In this document: piece by piece, positions 40,713 through 49,082 of the stretch
Layout of the letters: each line of letters opens with the position of its first letter
Numbering within the stretch: the first letter of the stretch is position 1
DNA from: Gloeobacter kilaueensis JS1
Lineage (GTDB): Bacteria > Cyanobacteriota > Cyanobacteriia > Gloeobacterales > Gloeobacteraceae
Direction of reading: 5' to 3'
NCBI RefSeq assembly: GCF_000484535.1
Contig: NC_022600.1
Location: forward strand, 2,418,001-2,482,000
DNA: 64,000 nt
The notes under the pieces: model-generated
The model's database searches: none
What the model saw: the letters and a program-made list of their open reading frames with translations, nothing else
What the model was told of the DNA's origin: nothing
Translations under genes and position numbers: made by a program

Positions 40713-41407
40713 CCCCCTGAGACGACGGTGGCAGAGAGAATCTTGTCGCCGACGCGGATCTGATCGACGACTTCCTGGCCCTTGAGCACCTTGCCAAAGA
40801 CAGCGTATTCGCCGTCGAGCTGGTGGGTGTCGGCGAGGGTGATATAAAACTGCGACGAGGCGGAGTTGGGATTTTGGGAGCGGGCCATCGCCAGTGCGCC
40901 CCGGTTGTGGAGCAGCACCGGCGGTTGCTGGCGGGGAGAGAGGCCGTTCTCGCTGTAGGTGCTGCCGTAGAGCAACTCGCCAGGCTTGCCGTCCTTGCCG
41001 GTAGGCCGGATCTCGAAGGGAATCGTGCGCTCGCTGCGGGTGGCCGGGTCGATAAAGCCGCCGGTACCGTTGCCGCGTGGGTCGCCCCCCTGGATGACAA
41101 AGCCCGGTACGACCCGGTGAAACGTCAGGTTGTCAAAAAATTTGCGCTTGACCAGATCGACGAAGTTACCGGCGGTGACCGGCGCATTGTCGCCGTCTAC
41201 CTCCAGGACGATCGGGCCTTTATTCGTCTTCAGTTCGACCGTCGCCTTGCCCTTGAGCCTGGGCAGGTTGGCCGGAACGTTGGCGGAATTGGTCACCTTG
41301 GGATTCTCCTGTGTACTGGCCGGTGGGACAACTGCGCTGCAGGCACTGACCGCCAGAATAAAGGCTGAGGCGAGAAACAGGCGGAGGGTCAGTCGCATCC
41401 GTTGCAT
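40709..41407 (-). CDS. Cyclophilin-type peptidyl-prolyl isomerase, lipoprotein
   Basis: Speeds proline cis-trans isomerisation during folding outside the cytoplasm. The 232-residue precursor has a signal sequence with lipobox VSAC (acylated Cys near residue 23). The cyclophilin domain follows, with FHRVVPGFVIQGGDPRGNGTGG and SSQFYITLADTHQLDGEYAVFGKV carrying the catalytic Arg, Phe and Gln. I choose ATG 41407 because AAGGAA lies at the right distance; a second ATG is three codons later. Confidence 0.92.
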   Translation of the reverse strand: MQRMRLTLRLFLASAFILAVSACSAVVPPASTQENPKVTNSANVPANLPRLKGKATVELKTNKGPIVLEVDGDNAPVTAGNFVDLVKRKFFDNLTFHRVVPGFVIQGGDPRGNGTGGFIDPATRSERTIPFEIRPTGKDGKPGELLYGSTYSENGLSPRQQPPVLLHNRGALAMARSQNPNSASSQFYITLADTHQLDGEYAVFGKVLKGQEVVDQIRVGDKILSATVVSGG

Positions 41408-41444
41408 CGAATTGATTCCTTGCGAACTTGCTGGCCGCAAACTA

Positions 41445-41825
41445 TCATGCCATGCCGCCGTCGATATCCGCAGGCTCTCCACTGAGCTGCTGCTCGAAGC
41501 GCTGCCGTTCAAGGCTGGCCGCTCCCCAGACGCTATCGATGTGCTCGCGGCAGCAGTGGATCGCCCATTCTGTCAGATCGTCCGGATCCTCGCCGTAGAG
41601 ATCCTGGAGCACCTGGGGCGAAACCCGACAGAAGGCCGGGCGATTCGCGTAGATGCCGCAGCGGCGCGTCGTTTTTTGAAAGTGGATGCACCAGCCGTCC
41701 GCTCCCACCAGCGAGTGGTAGAGCGCCAGCAACTCCGCGCTCAGGTACTCGGCTAAAAAGGGCCGCTCCGCCGGAGCCAGATAGCAGCAGGCTCCACAGT
41801 TCTGGACGCACTGCCAGCTTTTCAT
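41445..41825 (-). CDS. YkgJ-family cysteine cluster protein
   Basis: 126 residues with a zinc- or iron-binding cysteine pattern: CVQNCGACCYLAP at the N-terminus, GWCIHF, RRCGIYANRPAFCRV and HCCREH. These are the hallmarks of the YkgJ (CxxCxxCC) family, whose function is unknown. The ATG overlaps the stop of the L,D-transpeptidase gene by 4 bases, so the two are co-translated. The open frame continues upstream through that gene but is not coding there. Confidence 0.85.
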   Translation of the reverse strand: MKSWQCVQNCGACCYLAPAERPFLAEYLSAELLALYHSLVGADGWCIHFQKTTRRCGIYANRPAFCRVSPQVLQDLYGEDPDDLTEWAIHCCREHIDSVWGAASLERQRFEQQLSGEPADIDGGMA

Positions 41826-43198
41826 GTAGCAGCACGGGCAGGGGTGTGGCGGTAGACCGTCACCGGCACCCCGAGCGCTGCCCAGCGCCAGAGCCAGCCT
41901 GCATCCTCGCGCGCGTTCGGCCAGCGGCGATTGTGGTTGCGGGTGGACATATTGACGCAGCCGTGGCTGACCGGGGTGCCGAAGGCGTTGTGCCACCAGG
42001 CTCCGTGAAAGGCGTAGCCTTCGTGAAAGTACTGGGCGTAGGGGACGTTCTCGACGACGTAGTAGCCCGGCTGGCCGGGTCGGGCGCTGCTGCGCATCGT
42101 CTTGATGGGATAGCGGGCATAGATATAGTAGGTGCCGCTCACCGTGGGCGTACCGGCCTTGCCGGTGCTGACGCTGAAGGTGCGGACGACCTCGCCAGCT
42201 TCGATCGCCTCGACTTTTTGGGTGTCGAGATAGACGACGATCCGCCGGTCGCTGCCGGTGGAGAAGTGATAATCGAGCGCCCGCTCCAGATGGCCACCCC
42301 CCAGGGCCACCAGCCCCGCCGGGTCGATGTGGACGGCGATCGTGCTGGCAGCAGGCCAGGCCGGACGGGGTGTAAACTGCAGCCGCCTTTTGCCCAGCCA
42401 CTGCCAGCGGCCTGCAACGGCCTCGCCGTCTTTAACTTGAACGGCGATGTGGGCGCTCGCTGCTTCTCGATCGAGAAGCGGCTCGCTGAAGGTAAAAAGC
42501 AGCGGCAAGGCAAGGCCAACATCGCTCAGACCCTGGGCGTCGAGCTTAGCAGTCAGGGGCGGCGGGGCGACCAGTTGCAGGGTGAGGGGCGGCAGGGGGA
42601 TGCCGGCGCTGGTCGTCCAGTTGAGTTGGACCGGGTAGCTCTGGCCCTGGCGATAATTTTTGGCCACCACCCGGAAGCGGCGCTGGGAAGCTTCGCCCTG
42701 CACAGTTAAATCGAGCTGGTCGCTCTCCAGTTGCAGCCCGCCCACCGGTCGGTCGAACTGGAGCGCCACCGAACCGTCCGCCCCCAGGAGCCGGGTGGTC
42801 GTGCCCTGTAGCTGCGGCATCGCCGCCGTCTCAAAGGAGAGCACGCGCCCGGCAGTCTGGCCGGTCCAGTCGCGCACCACCTGCACGTTCACCGTATAGC
42901 GGGTACCGAAGGCCAGGGGCGGCGCGATGCGAAAGTGCGCACTCTGCTCAGCGCCTGCGACCAACCTGCCGCTGCTGTCGCGCACTGCGATCTGGGCGAT
43001 GCGGCTGCCGAGGCCCACAGTCTGGAGGGTGACGGCGTGGCGCGGGTCCACTCCGGTGCTGCCGGCAGCGGGGATCATGCTCACATCGAGCGGGATGAGC
43101 TGCCACCAGGCAAAAAGACCCAATAGAGCGGCAACCACCGTTCCCGCCAGCCAGCTCGTCGCTGCATTCCAGACAAAGACCGCTTTTTGAGCGCCCAA
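41822..43198 (-). CDS. L,D-transpeptidase with Ig-like domains
   Basis: 458 residues. An N-terminal membrane anchor (about residues 14-33) is followed by two or three beta-sandwich, Ig-like domains (about 40-310). A YkuD catalytic domain follows with RIVVYLDTQKVEAIEAGEVVRTF and the active-site motif SHGCVNMS (catalytic Cys) preceded by the conserved His of FHGAWWHNAFG. Such enzymes form 3-3 peptidoglycan cross-links or attach proteins to the wall. The arrangement (Ig-like then YkuD) resembles actinobacterial Ldt enzymes. It overlaps the YkgJ gene; pdxA lies 3 bases upstream on the same strand. Confidence 0.9.
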   Translation of the reverse strand: MGAQKAVFVWNAATSWLAGTVVAALLGLFAWWQLIPLDVSMIPAAGSTGVDPRHAVTLQTVGLGSRIAQIAVRDSSGRLVAGAEQSAHFRIAPPLAFGTRYTVNVQVVRDWTGQTAGRVLSFETAAMPQLQGTTTRLLGADGSVALQFDRPVGGLQLESDQLDLTVQGEASQRRFRVVAKNYRQGQSYPVQLNWTTSAGIPLPPLTLQLVAPPPLTAKLDAQGLSDVGLALPLLFTFSEPLLDREAASAHIAVQVKDGEAVAGRWQWLGKRRLQFTPRPAWPAASTIAVHIDPAGLVALGGGHLERALDYHFSTGSDRRIVVYLDTQKVEAIEAGEVVRTFSVSTGKAGTPTVSGTYYIYARYPIKTMRSSARPGQPGYYVVENVPYAQYFHEGYAFHGAWWHNAFGTPVSHGCVNMSTRNHNRRWPNAREDAGWLWRWAALGVPVTVYRHTPARAAT

Positions 43199-43201
43199 GG
43201 C

Positions 43202-44251
43202 TTACCTCGCGTGTGCAACAGACAACGATGCGCGGCGACCAGCCAGCTCAGCCGCCAGTTCGATCGCCGCTACCATACTCTGGTGGCGGGCGACGCCCTG
43301 GCCAACGATGTCGAAGGCGGTGCCATGATCCGGGGAGGTGCGGACGATGGGGAGGCCAATCGTCGTATTGACGGCCTGATCGAAGGCGAGCATCTTGACC
43401 GGAATCAGTCCCTGGTCGTGGTAGAGCGCCAGATAGCCGTCGCAGGCAGCGGCGGGTTCCCCCGCCCAGGCGCGGGCCGCGTCGATCCAGAGGGTGTCGG
43501 GCGGTACCGGGCCTTTGATCCGATAGCCCCGCTGCTGCCATTCTGCAATCAGGGCCGTGAGCCATTCGCGCTCTTCGCTGCCGATCTGGCCGTTCTCACC
43601 GGCGTGGGGATTGAGGCCCGCGACGGCGACGAGCGGCTCGTCCAGACCAAAATCGCGCTTTAAGCTGTCGAACAGCAGTTGCAATTTGTCGCGCAACAGC
43701 TGGGGGCTGAGGCTCGCGCTCACCTGGGCGAGCGGAATGTGAGTGGTGGCAAGCAGCACCCGCAGCGCCCAACTGCCGGTGGCCGGGCGCGCCGCGAAGA
43801 GCATCCCGTAGCGTTCGCTGCCAAAGGCGTGCGCCAGCACCTCGGTCTGGCCAGGATAGCGGTGCCCGGCCAGATGCCAGGCGGACTTGTGGATGGGGGC
43901 GGTGACGATCCCAGCCGCCTGGCCCGCCTGCACCGCTTCGATCGCCGATTGCAGGTAAGCGAAGCTCAAGTCCCCCGCCCCGGCAGCGACGATACCGGCA
44001 GCCACCGGCCCGCCTGCGGGCAGATCGACGATCTCGAAGCTGTCGGGAGCGGCGAGGGGAGCGACCGATCGCTCCCGCAGTTGCCAGTAGGTCCCCTCGA
44101 TCAGCTTCCGGCTGCCGTGGACGATCGGTCGGCAGCGCTCGCGCACCGGGGCGAGGGCCAGTGCCTTTAGAACAACCTCCGGCCCGATGCCTGCCGGATC
44201 GCCCAGGCTGATCGCGAGGGAAGGAATCTGTCTGTGTAAAGCCGCGTTCAT
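43202..44251 (-). CDS. pdxA: 4-hydroxythreonine-4-phosphate dehydrogenase
   Basis: NAD-dependent step of the DXP-dependent route to pyridoxal phosphate. Roughly 349 residues: SLAISLGDPAGIGPEVVLKAL at the start, APIHKSAWHLAGHRYPGQTEVLA with metal-binding His, GLNPHAGENGQIG, and GLPIVRTSPDHGTAFDI near the end. The ATG at 44251 fits the family; a TTG nine codons upstream is in frame. It is divergent from ugd, and its stop is 3 bases from the L,D-transpeptidase start. Confidence 0.95.
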   Translation of the reverse strand: MNAALHRQIPSLAISLGDPAGIGPEVVLKALALAPVRERCRPIVHGSRKLIEGTYWQLRERSVAPLAAPDSFEIVDLPAGGPVAAGIVAAGAGDLSFAYLQSAIEAVQAGQAAGIVTAPIHKSAWHLAGHRYPGQTEVLAHAFGSERYGMLFAARPATGSWALRVLLATTHIPLAQVSASLSPQLLRDKLQLLFDSLKRDFGLDEPLVAVAGLNPHAGENGQIGSEEREWLTALIAEWQQRGYRIKGPVPPDTLWIDAARAWAGEPAAACDGYLALYHDQGLIPVKMLAFDQAVNTTIGLPIVRTSPDHGTAFDIVGQGVARHQSMVAAIELAAELAGRRASLSVAHAR

Positions 44252-44390
44252 GCCAAACTTTGCAGTCTCTTCAAGCAAAGAAGCAGGATTTTCCTACTTT
44301 TGCCAGATGCTCTTAGCGTACTCTAAGAAGAAGTGCCAGTTACAGGTTCCCTTTCTGGGTGCTTTTTGCAACCGTATATGGAGTGAGTGT

Positions 44391-45767
44391 ATGAAAGTCG
44401 GAGTGATTGGAACAGGATACGTCGGGCTCGTCACCGGAGCCTGTCTGGCCCGCGTCGGGCATCAAGTTTTCTGCATGGACAACGACACTGCCAAAGTCGA
44501 GCGCCTCAAGCAGGGGATCATGCCCATCTATGAGCCGGGGCTCGAAGAACTGGTCCAGCAGGATGTCGATAGTGGATTGCTTAGTTTTACCGATAGTCTG
44601 GCCACCGTCGTCCAACACGCCGAGGTGCTATTTATCACGGTCGGCACCCCTTCCCGCCCGGACGGCTCGCCGGATCTCTCGGCGGTGCGCGCCGTCGCCC
44701 GTTCGGTCGGCCAGCACCTCGACAGCCGCTACCGGGTGATCGTCAACAAGTCCACCGTTCCAGTCGGCTCCGGCAACTGGGTGAGGATGCTCGTCGAGGA
44801 CGGTGCCCGCAGCCCGGTCGCTGCCGCCGCAGGCGATGGCGGAGTGGCTGTCCTGCAGGCTCCGCCGGAGTTGCACTTTGACATCGTGAGCAATCCCGAA
44901 TTTTTGCGCGAAGGCTCGGCGGTCTGGGACACTTTCAACCCCGACCGGATCGTGATCGGCGCTGAGAGCGAGCGGGCCGAGCAGGTGATGCGCGAACTCT
45001 ATAGCTACTGGGTGGCCCCCGAGGAGCCCGACCGCACCCCGGTGCCGCTCGTGGTCACCGATCTGGCCTCCGCCGAGATGATCAAGTACGCCGCCAACGC
45101 CTTTCTGGCGACCAAGATCAGCTTCATCAACGAGATCGCCAATATCTGCGAGCGGGTCGGAGCAGACGTGTCGCGTGTCGCCCAGGCGATCGGCCTCGAC
45201 AAGCGCATCGGCAACCAGTTTCTCAACGCCGGTGCCGGTTGGGGCGGCTCGTGCTTTCCAAAAGATGTCTCAGCTCTGGTGAGCACCGGCCAGGAATACG
45301 GCTACGAGTGTTCGCTCCTGCGGGCGACGCTCGCAGTCAACGATACCCAGCGCAAGCGGATCATCGAAAAGCTCCAGCGCGAACTGCGCATCCTCAAAGG
45401 CCGCACGATCGCCATTTGGGGACTGGCCTTCAAACCCCACACCGACGACATCCGCAGCGCCCCGGCCCTTGAGGTGGCGACGCAACTATTGAATCTTGGC
45501 TGCCGGGTGGTGGCCCACGACCCGATCGTCACCGCTGCCCAGGCCCAGGTGCAGGTGCCGGATCTGCAGGTGACGCCCAGCGCCCTCGCCGCCCTCGAAC
45601 AGGCGGACGCCCTGGTGGTGATGACCGAGTGGCCCGAGTACGCCCAGTTCGATCTGGCCGAGGTGAGCCGCCTGCTGCGCGGTCGGGTCGTCGTCGATGG
45701 CCGCAACTGCCTCAAGCGCGAGGCGGTGCAGGGAGCGGGCCTCGTCTACGTCGGCATCGGTCGCTAG
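44391..45767 (+). CDS. ugd: UDP-glucose 6-dehydrogenase
   Basis: Oxidises UDP-glucose to UDP-glucuronate for polysaccharide synthesis. The 458-residue protein has an N-terminal Rossmann domain (MKVGVIGTGYVGLVTGACLA), ITVGTPS, SNPEFLREGSAV, the catalytic Cys in GAGWGGSCFPKDV, and a second Rossmann-like C-terminal domain (IAIWGLAFKPHTDDIRSAPAL). The frame is open upstream; ATG 44391, with TATGGAGTGAGTGT ahead, matches the family start. A perfect 23-bp hairpin lies 18 bases after the stop. Confidence 0.96.
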   Translation: MKVGVIGTGYVGLVTGACLARVGHQVFCMDNDTAKVERLKQGIMPIYEPGLEELVQQDVDSGLLSFTDSLATVVQHAEVLFITVGTPSRPDGSPDLSAVRAVARSVGQHLDSRYRVIVNKSTVPVGSGNWVRMLVEDGARSPVAAAAGDGGVAVLQAPPELHFDIVSNPEFLREGSAVWDTFNPDRIVIGAESERAEQVMRELYSYWVAPEEPDRTPVPLVVTDLASAEMIKYAANAFLATKISFINEIANICERVGADVSRVAQAIGLDKRIGNQFLNAGAGWGGSCFPKDVSALVSTGQEYGYECSLLRATLAVNDTQRKRIIEKLQRELRILKGRTIAIWGLAFKPHTDDIRSAPALEVATQLLNLGCRVVAHDPIVTAAQAQVQVPDLQVTPSALAALEQADALVVMTEWPEYAQFDLAEVSRLLRGRVVVDGRNCLKREAVQGAGLVYVGIGR

Positions 45768-45785
45768 CCTCCGTCTGCCCAACTC

Positions 45786-45835
45786 AAAGCGTCCGTCGGG
45801 GTGCAGGAACGCTCCTGCACCCCGACGGACGCTTT
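45786..45835. terminator. Perfect 23-bp inverted repeat with 4-base loop
   Basis: Both arms (45786-45808 and 45813-45835) are exact reverse complements, 23 bases each, with loop ACGC. The outermost pairs are AAA/TTT, so a weak A-run and T-run flank the stem in both directions. It most likely terminates ugd transcription. Its length and perfection are far beyond an ordinary terminator, and it may be an imported hairpin element. Confidence 0.65.
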
Positions 45836-45924
45836 GCTCGGTTACATTGAAGGGGCACGGGTGGCCCTGAACTCTACCAAACACTACATATAGAACTTCA
45901 CACGGCACAAGCTGCTAAATATGG

Positions 45925-45941
45925 ACTGTATGTGGTACAGT
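45925..45941. promoter_or_regulatory. Dyad ACTGTA-N5-TACAGT upstream of the BtuR-like gene
   Basis: A perfect 6-bp inverted repeat with a 5-base spacer, 44 bases before the start codon at 45985. The size suits a dimeric repressor site. It resembles, but does not match, the enterobacterial LexA box (spacing is one base short). The regulator is unknown. Confidence 0.35.
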
Positions 45942-45984
45942 ATGGCCGTCGGTCCAGGCGCAACCGCTCCCACTAGAGGCTTTC

Positions 45985-47139
45985 ATGGCGGAGATTGGCA
46001 TCCTCACAGCCCAGGTGATTCCCGATCGGACGATTGGCCAGATCCATGTCTACGATGGCCTGGGCAAGGGCAAGTCCCAGGCTGCTCTGGGTGTGGTCCT
46101 GCGCTCGATTGGTCTGGGCATCGCCGAAAAGCGCGACAACCGCGTGCTGCTGTTGCGTTTTCTAAAAGGACCGGGGCGCGAGTACTCCGAAGATGCGGCG
46201 ATCGAGGCGCTGCGCCGCGCCTTTCCCCACCTGATCGACCAGGTGCGCACGGGGCGGGCCGAATTTTTTGGCGCTGAGCAGGTGATTCCCTTCGACAAAA
46301 AAGAAGCCCGCCGGGGCTGGGACATCGCCAAGGGGGCGATCGCCTCGGGATTCTATTCGGTTCTGGTCCTCGACGAACTCAACCCGGTGCTCGATCTGGG
46401 TTTGTTGCCGGTGGCGGAGGTGGTGAGCACCCTGCAGCAAAAGCCCCAGGATCTGGAGGTGATCATCACCGGGCGGGGGGCACCCAAAGAAATTCTCGAC
46501 GTTGCCAACCTCCACTCTGAGATGCGCGCCCACCGCCGCCCCGAGCCCACGGGTAACGGCAACGGCAACGGCAGCCATCCCCAGCGCGACTCCGGCATCG
46601 AGATCTACACCGGCGCGGGCAAGGGCAAATCGACTTCTGCCCTCGGGCGGGCGCTGCAGGCGATTGGCCAGGGCATCTCCCGCGATCTCTCGCACCGGGT
46701 ACTGATCATGCAGTGGCTCAAGGGCGGCTCGGGCTACACCGAGGACGCCGCGATCCGGGCGCTGCACCAGAGCTATCCCCACCTCATCGATCACCACCGC
46801 TGCGGGCGCGATGCGATCGTCTGGCGCGGCAAGCAGCAGGAACTCGATTACGTCGAGGCAGAGCGCGGCTGGGAGATTGCCCAGGCAGCGATTGCCTCGG
46901 GGCTTTATAAGACGATCATCCTCGACGAACTGAATCCGACGGTCGATCTTGAGCTGTTGCCGGTGGAGCCCATCGTCAAAGCCCTACTGCGCAAGCCCCG
47001 CGACACCGAGATCATCATCACTGGCCGCTGCTTCAAGCCGCCTGCCTACTTTGAGCTGGCGACCATCCACTCCGAGATGGTCTGCCACAAGCACTACGCC
47101 GAGCAGGGCGTCGATCTCAAGCGCGGCGTCGATTTTTAA
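45985..47139 (+). CDS. Tandem BtuR/CobA-fold P-loop ATPase
   Basis: 384 residues made of two copies of the cob(I)alamin adenosyltransferase (BtuR/CobO/CobA) fold joined by a short GNGNGNGS linker near residues 190-197. Copy 1 (about 18-185) has the P-loop GLGKGKSQAAL and LVLDELNPVLDLGLL; copy 2 (about 200-375) has GAGKGKSTSAL and IILDELNPTVDLELL. Both end with EVIITGRG- or EIIITGRC-type strands and LHSEM/IHSEM. Single-domain BtuR adenosylates corrinoids; whether the double form does so is unknown. The double form would be a covalent version of the normal homodimer. An intrinsic terminator follows. Confidence 0.85.
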   Translation: MAEIGILTAQVIPDRTIGQIHVYDGLGKGKSQAALGVVLRSIGLGIAEKRDNRVLLLRFLKGPGREYSEDAAIEALRRAFPHLIDQVRTGRAEFFGAEQVIPFDKKEARRGWDIAKGAIASGFYSVLVLDELNPVLDLGLLPVAEVVSTLQQKPQDLEVIITGRGAPKEILDVANLHSEMRAHRRPEPTGNGNGNGSHPQRDSGIEIYTGAGKGKSTSALGRALQAIGQGISRDLSHRVLIMQWLKGGSGYTEDAAIRALHQSYPHLIDHHRCGRDAIVWRGKQQELDYVEAERGWEIAQAAIASGLYKTIILDELNPTVDLELLPVEPIVKALLRKPRDTEIIITGRCFKPPAYFELATIHSEMVCHKHYAEQGVDLKRGVDF

Positions 47140-47172
47140 GCTGTCTACCTGTCCAGTGCATCGAGTAACCGT

Positions 47173-47203
47173 TCCGGGCCGTCCCCTCGGCCCGGATTTT
47201 TTT
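47173..47203 (+). terminator. Intrinsic terminator
   Basis: An 8-bp perfect stem TCCGGGCC / GGCCCGGA with an 8-base loop and a following run of seven T residues, 34 bases after the stop of the tandem BtuR gene. Confidence 0.85.
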
Positions 47204-47367
47204 GGGCAACCCGACTTCGCTCGGATGGTCCGGCCCACCGCAGTATCATAGGATCTGGCCCGCATGGCCTGCTGCTCAAGTGCGCTTCAAGCTCGACTCC
47301 GCTGGCTGTAGGTGGCGGGACCGCTACTGTGTCGCTGATTCACCCCGTCTTGCTGGAGAAATCTGCC

Positions 47368-48915
47368 ATGTCCGCTTCGATCGCCGCCGATCCTGCCCAT
47401 TCCCTTGCGGCGGAGGCCACCGGTCTGCTCGCCCGGCTCGGTGTTCCGCCCGAAAAATTGAAAGCCGGCAGTCTTGAGGTGCGTTCACCCATCGACGGCA
47501 GCCTGCTTGCCCGCCTGCAGACCCATACGGTAGCAGACGTGCAGGCGGCGATCGAGCGCGCTCACCGGGCATTCTTGAGCTGGCGGGAGGTGCCGGCACC
47601 CCGCCGGGGTGAGCTGGTACGGCTTTTGGGCGAGGAGTTGCGCGCCCACAAGAGCGAACTGGGCCGCCTGGTCAGCCTGGAGGCGGGCAAGATCCTCCAG
47701 GAAGGACTGGGCGAGGTGCAGGAGATGATCGACATCTGCGACTTTGCCGTTGGTCTGTCCCGTCAGCTCTACGGCCTCACGATCGCCACCGAGCGGCCTG
47801 GCCACGCGATGCGCGAGAGCTGGCATCCGCTGGGTGCGGTGGGGATCATCAGCGCCTTTAATTTTCCGGTGGCCGTCTGGTCGTGGAACGCCGCCCTCGC
47901 CCTCGTCGCCGGTGACAGCGTGATCTGGAAGCCCTCCGAGAAGACGCCCCTCACTGCTCTCGCCACCCAGGCGCTCTTTGAGCGGGCGGCGGAGCGCTTC
48001 GGCACAGCTCCTGACGGTCTGAGCGAACTGATTGTCGGCAATCGGACGGTGGGCGAAGTGCTCGTGGACGACCGGCGCGTGCCCCTCGTCTCAGCCACCG
48101 GTTCGACCCAGATGGGCCGCGCCGTCGGCCAGCGGCTGGCCGCCCGTTTCGCCCGCGCCCTGTTGGAGCTGGGGGGCAACAACGGCATGATCGTCTGTCC
48201 CTCCGCCGACCTCGATCTGGCCGTGCGCGCCATTCTCTTTGCCGCCGTCGGCACCGCCGGTCAGCGCTGCACCACCCTGCGGCGGCTTTTTATTCACCAG
48301 AGCCTCTATCAGCCCCTGATCGATCGGCTGGTCCGCGCCTACGATGCGGTGTCGGTCGGCAATCCCCTCGAAGCGCCCACCCTGGTCGGTCCCCTCATCG
48401 ACAGGGATGCCTTTGAGCGGATGCAGCAGGCGCTGAGCGATGCCCGAGCCGAAGGGGGAACAGTGATTGGAGGCGAACGCCTGCTCGCCGATCGCTACCC
48501 GGACGCCTACTACGTCCGTCCGGCCCTCGCCCTGATGCCCGCCCAGAGTGCAGTGGTGCGCCGGGAGACTTTTGCACCCATCCTCTACGTCCTCTCCTAT
48601 GGCGAGCTATCGGAGGCCATCCACCTGCACAACGACGTGCCCCAGGGACTGTCCTCGTCGATCTTCACGACCGACCTGCGGGAGGCGGAACGGTTTTTGT
48701 CGGCCACCGGCAGCGACTGCGGCATCGCCAACGTCAACATCGGCCCGAGTGGAGCCGAAATAGGCGGTGCCTTCGGCGGCGAAAAAGAAACCGGCGGTGG
48801 CCGCGAGTCCGGCAGCGACGCCTGGAAAACGTACATGCGTCGTGCTACAAACACGATCAACTACTCGCACGAGCTTCCCCTCGCCCAGGGCATCCAGTTT
48901 GCAATCGAAGGCTGA
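47368..48915 (+). CDS. ALDH7-family aldehyde dehydrogenase
   Basis: NAD-dependent aldehyde dehydrogenase, 515 residues, of the antiquitin group (alpha-aminoadipic semialdehyde / piperideine-6-carboxylate dehydrogenase). Markers are FNFPVAVWSWNAALA, the catalytic Glu in LELGGNN, the catalytic Cys in GTAGQRCTTLRRLFIH, and the ALDH7 end GGAFGGEKETGGGRESGSDAWKTYMRR followed by NTINYS. It probably degrades lysine or detoxifies aldehydes formed under osmotic or oxidative stress. ATG 47368 follows CTGGAGAAATCTGCC; the frame is open 13 codons further upstream. Confidence 0.92.
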   Translation: MSASIAADPAHSLAAEATGLLARLGVPPEKLKAGSLEVRSPIDGSLLARLQTHTVADVQAAIERAHRAFLSWREVPAPRRGELVRLLGEELRAHKSELGRLVSLEAGKILQEGLGEVQEMIDICDFAVGLSRQLYGLTIATERPGHAMRESWHPLGAVGIISAFNFPVAVWSWNAALALVAGDSVIWKPSEKTPLTALATQALFERAAERFGTAPDGLSELIVGNRTVGEVLVDDRRVPLVSATGSTQMGRAVGQRLAARFARALLELGGNNGMIVCPSADLDLAVRAILFAAVGTAGQRCTTLRRLFIHQSLYQPLIDRLVRAYDAVSVGNPLEAPTLVGPLIDRDAFERMQQALSDARAEGGTVIGGERLLADRYPDAYYVRPALALMPAQSAVVRRETFAPILYVLSYGELSEAIHLHNDVPQGLSSSIFTTDLREAERFLSATGSDCGIANVNIGPSGAEIGGAFGGEKETGGGRESGSDAWKTYMRRATNTINYSHELPLAQGIQFAIEG

Positions 48916-48970
48916 GGTTCCGTCTCACAATTGTGACAACTCTTGATAGTTCGAGAGCAGAGCCCGGCAG

Positions 48971-49056
48971 GATAATACGTGAGACGAAGGTTCTACCGCC
49001 TTCGCCTTGATGAGGAAGTGGCAGTCAGGTTGCCTCTACAGGCAGCCCTGTTTTTT
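48971..49056 (+). promoter_or_regulatory. Leader with promoter-like -10 and terminator-like hairpin before the linker gene
   Basis: GATAAT at 48971-48976 looks like a -10 box. The following leader can fold GAAGG ttctaccg CCTTC (48985-49002 region), then a second hairpin (CAGG-t-TGCCT ctac AGGCA-gc-CCTG, 49026-49050) with six T residues right behind, 27 bases before the linker start codon. The second hairpin has the form of an intrinsic terminator inside the leader, which suggests attenuation. Confidence 0.5.
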
Positions 49057-49082
49057 ACGGCCAGTTATCAGGAGAACCCACC

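Noticed and set aside
45925-45941. LexA (SOS) box
   Set aside because: The enterobacterial box needs CTGT-N8-ACAG; the spacing here is seven, and cyanobacterial LexA sites are different. Kept only as an unassigned dyad.
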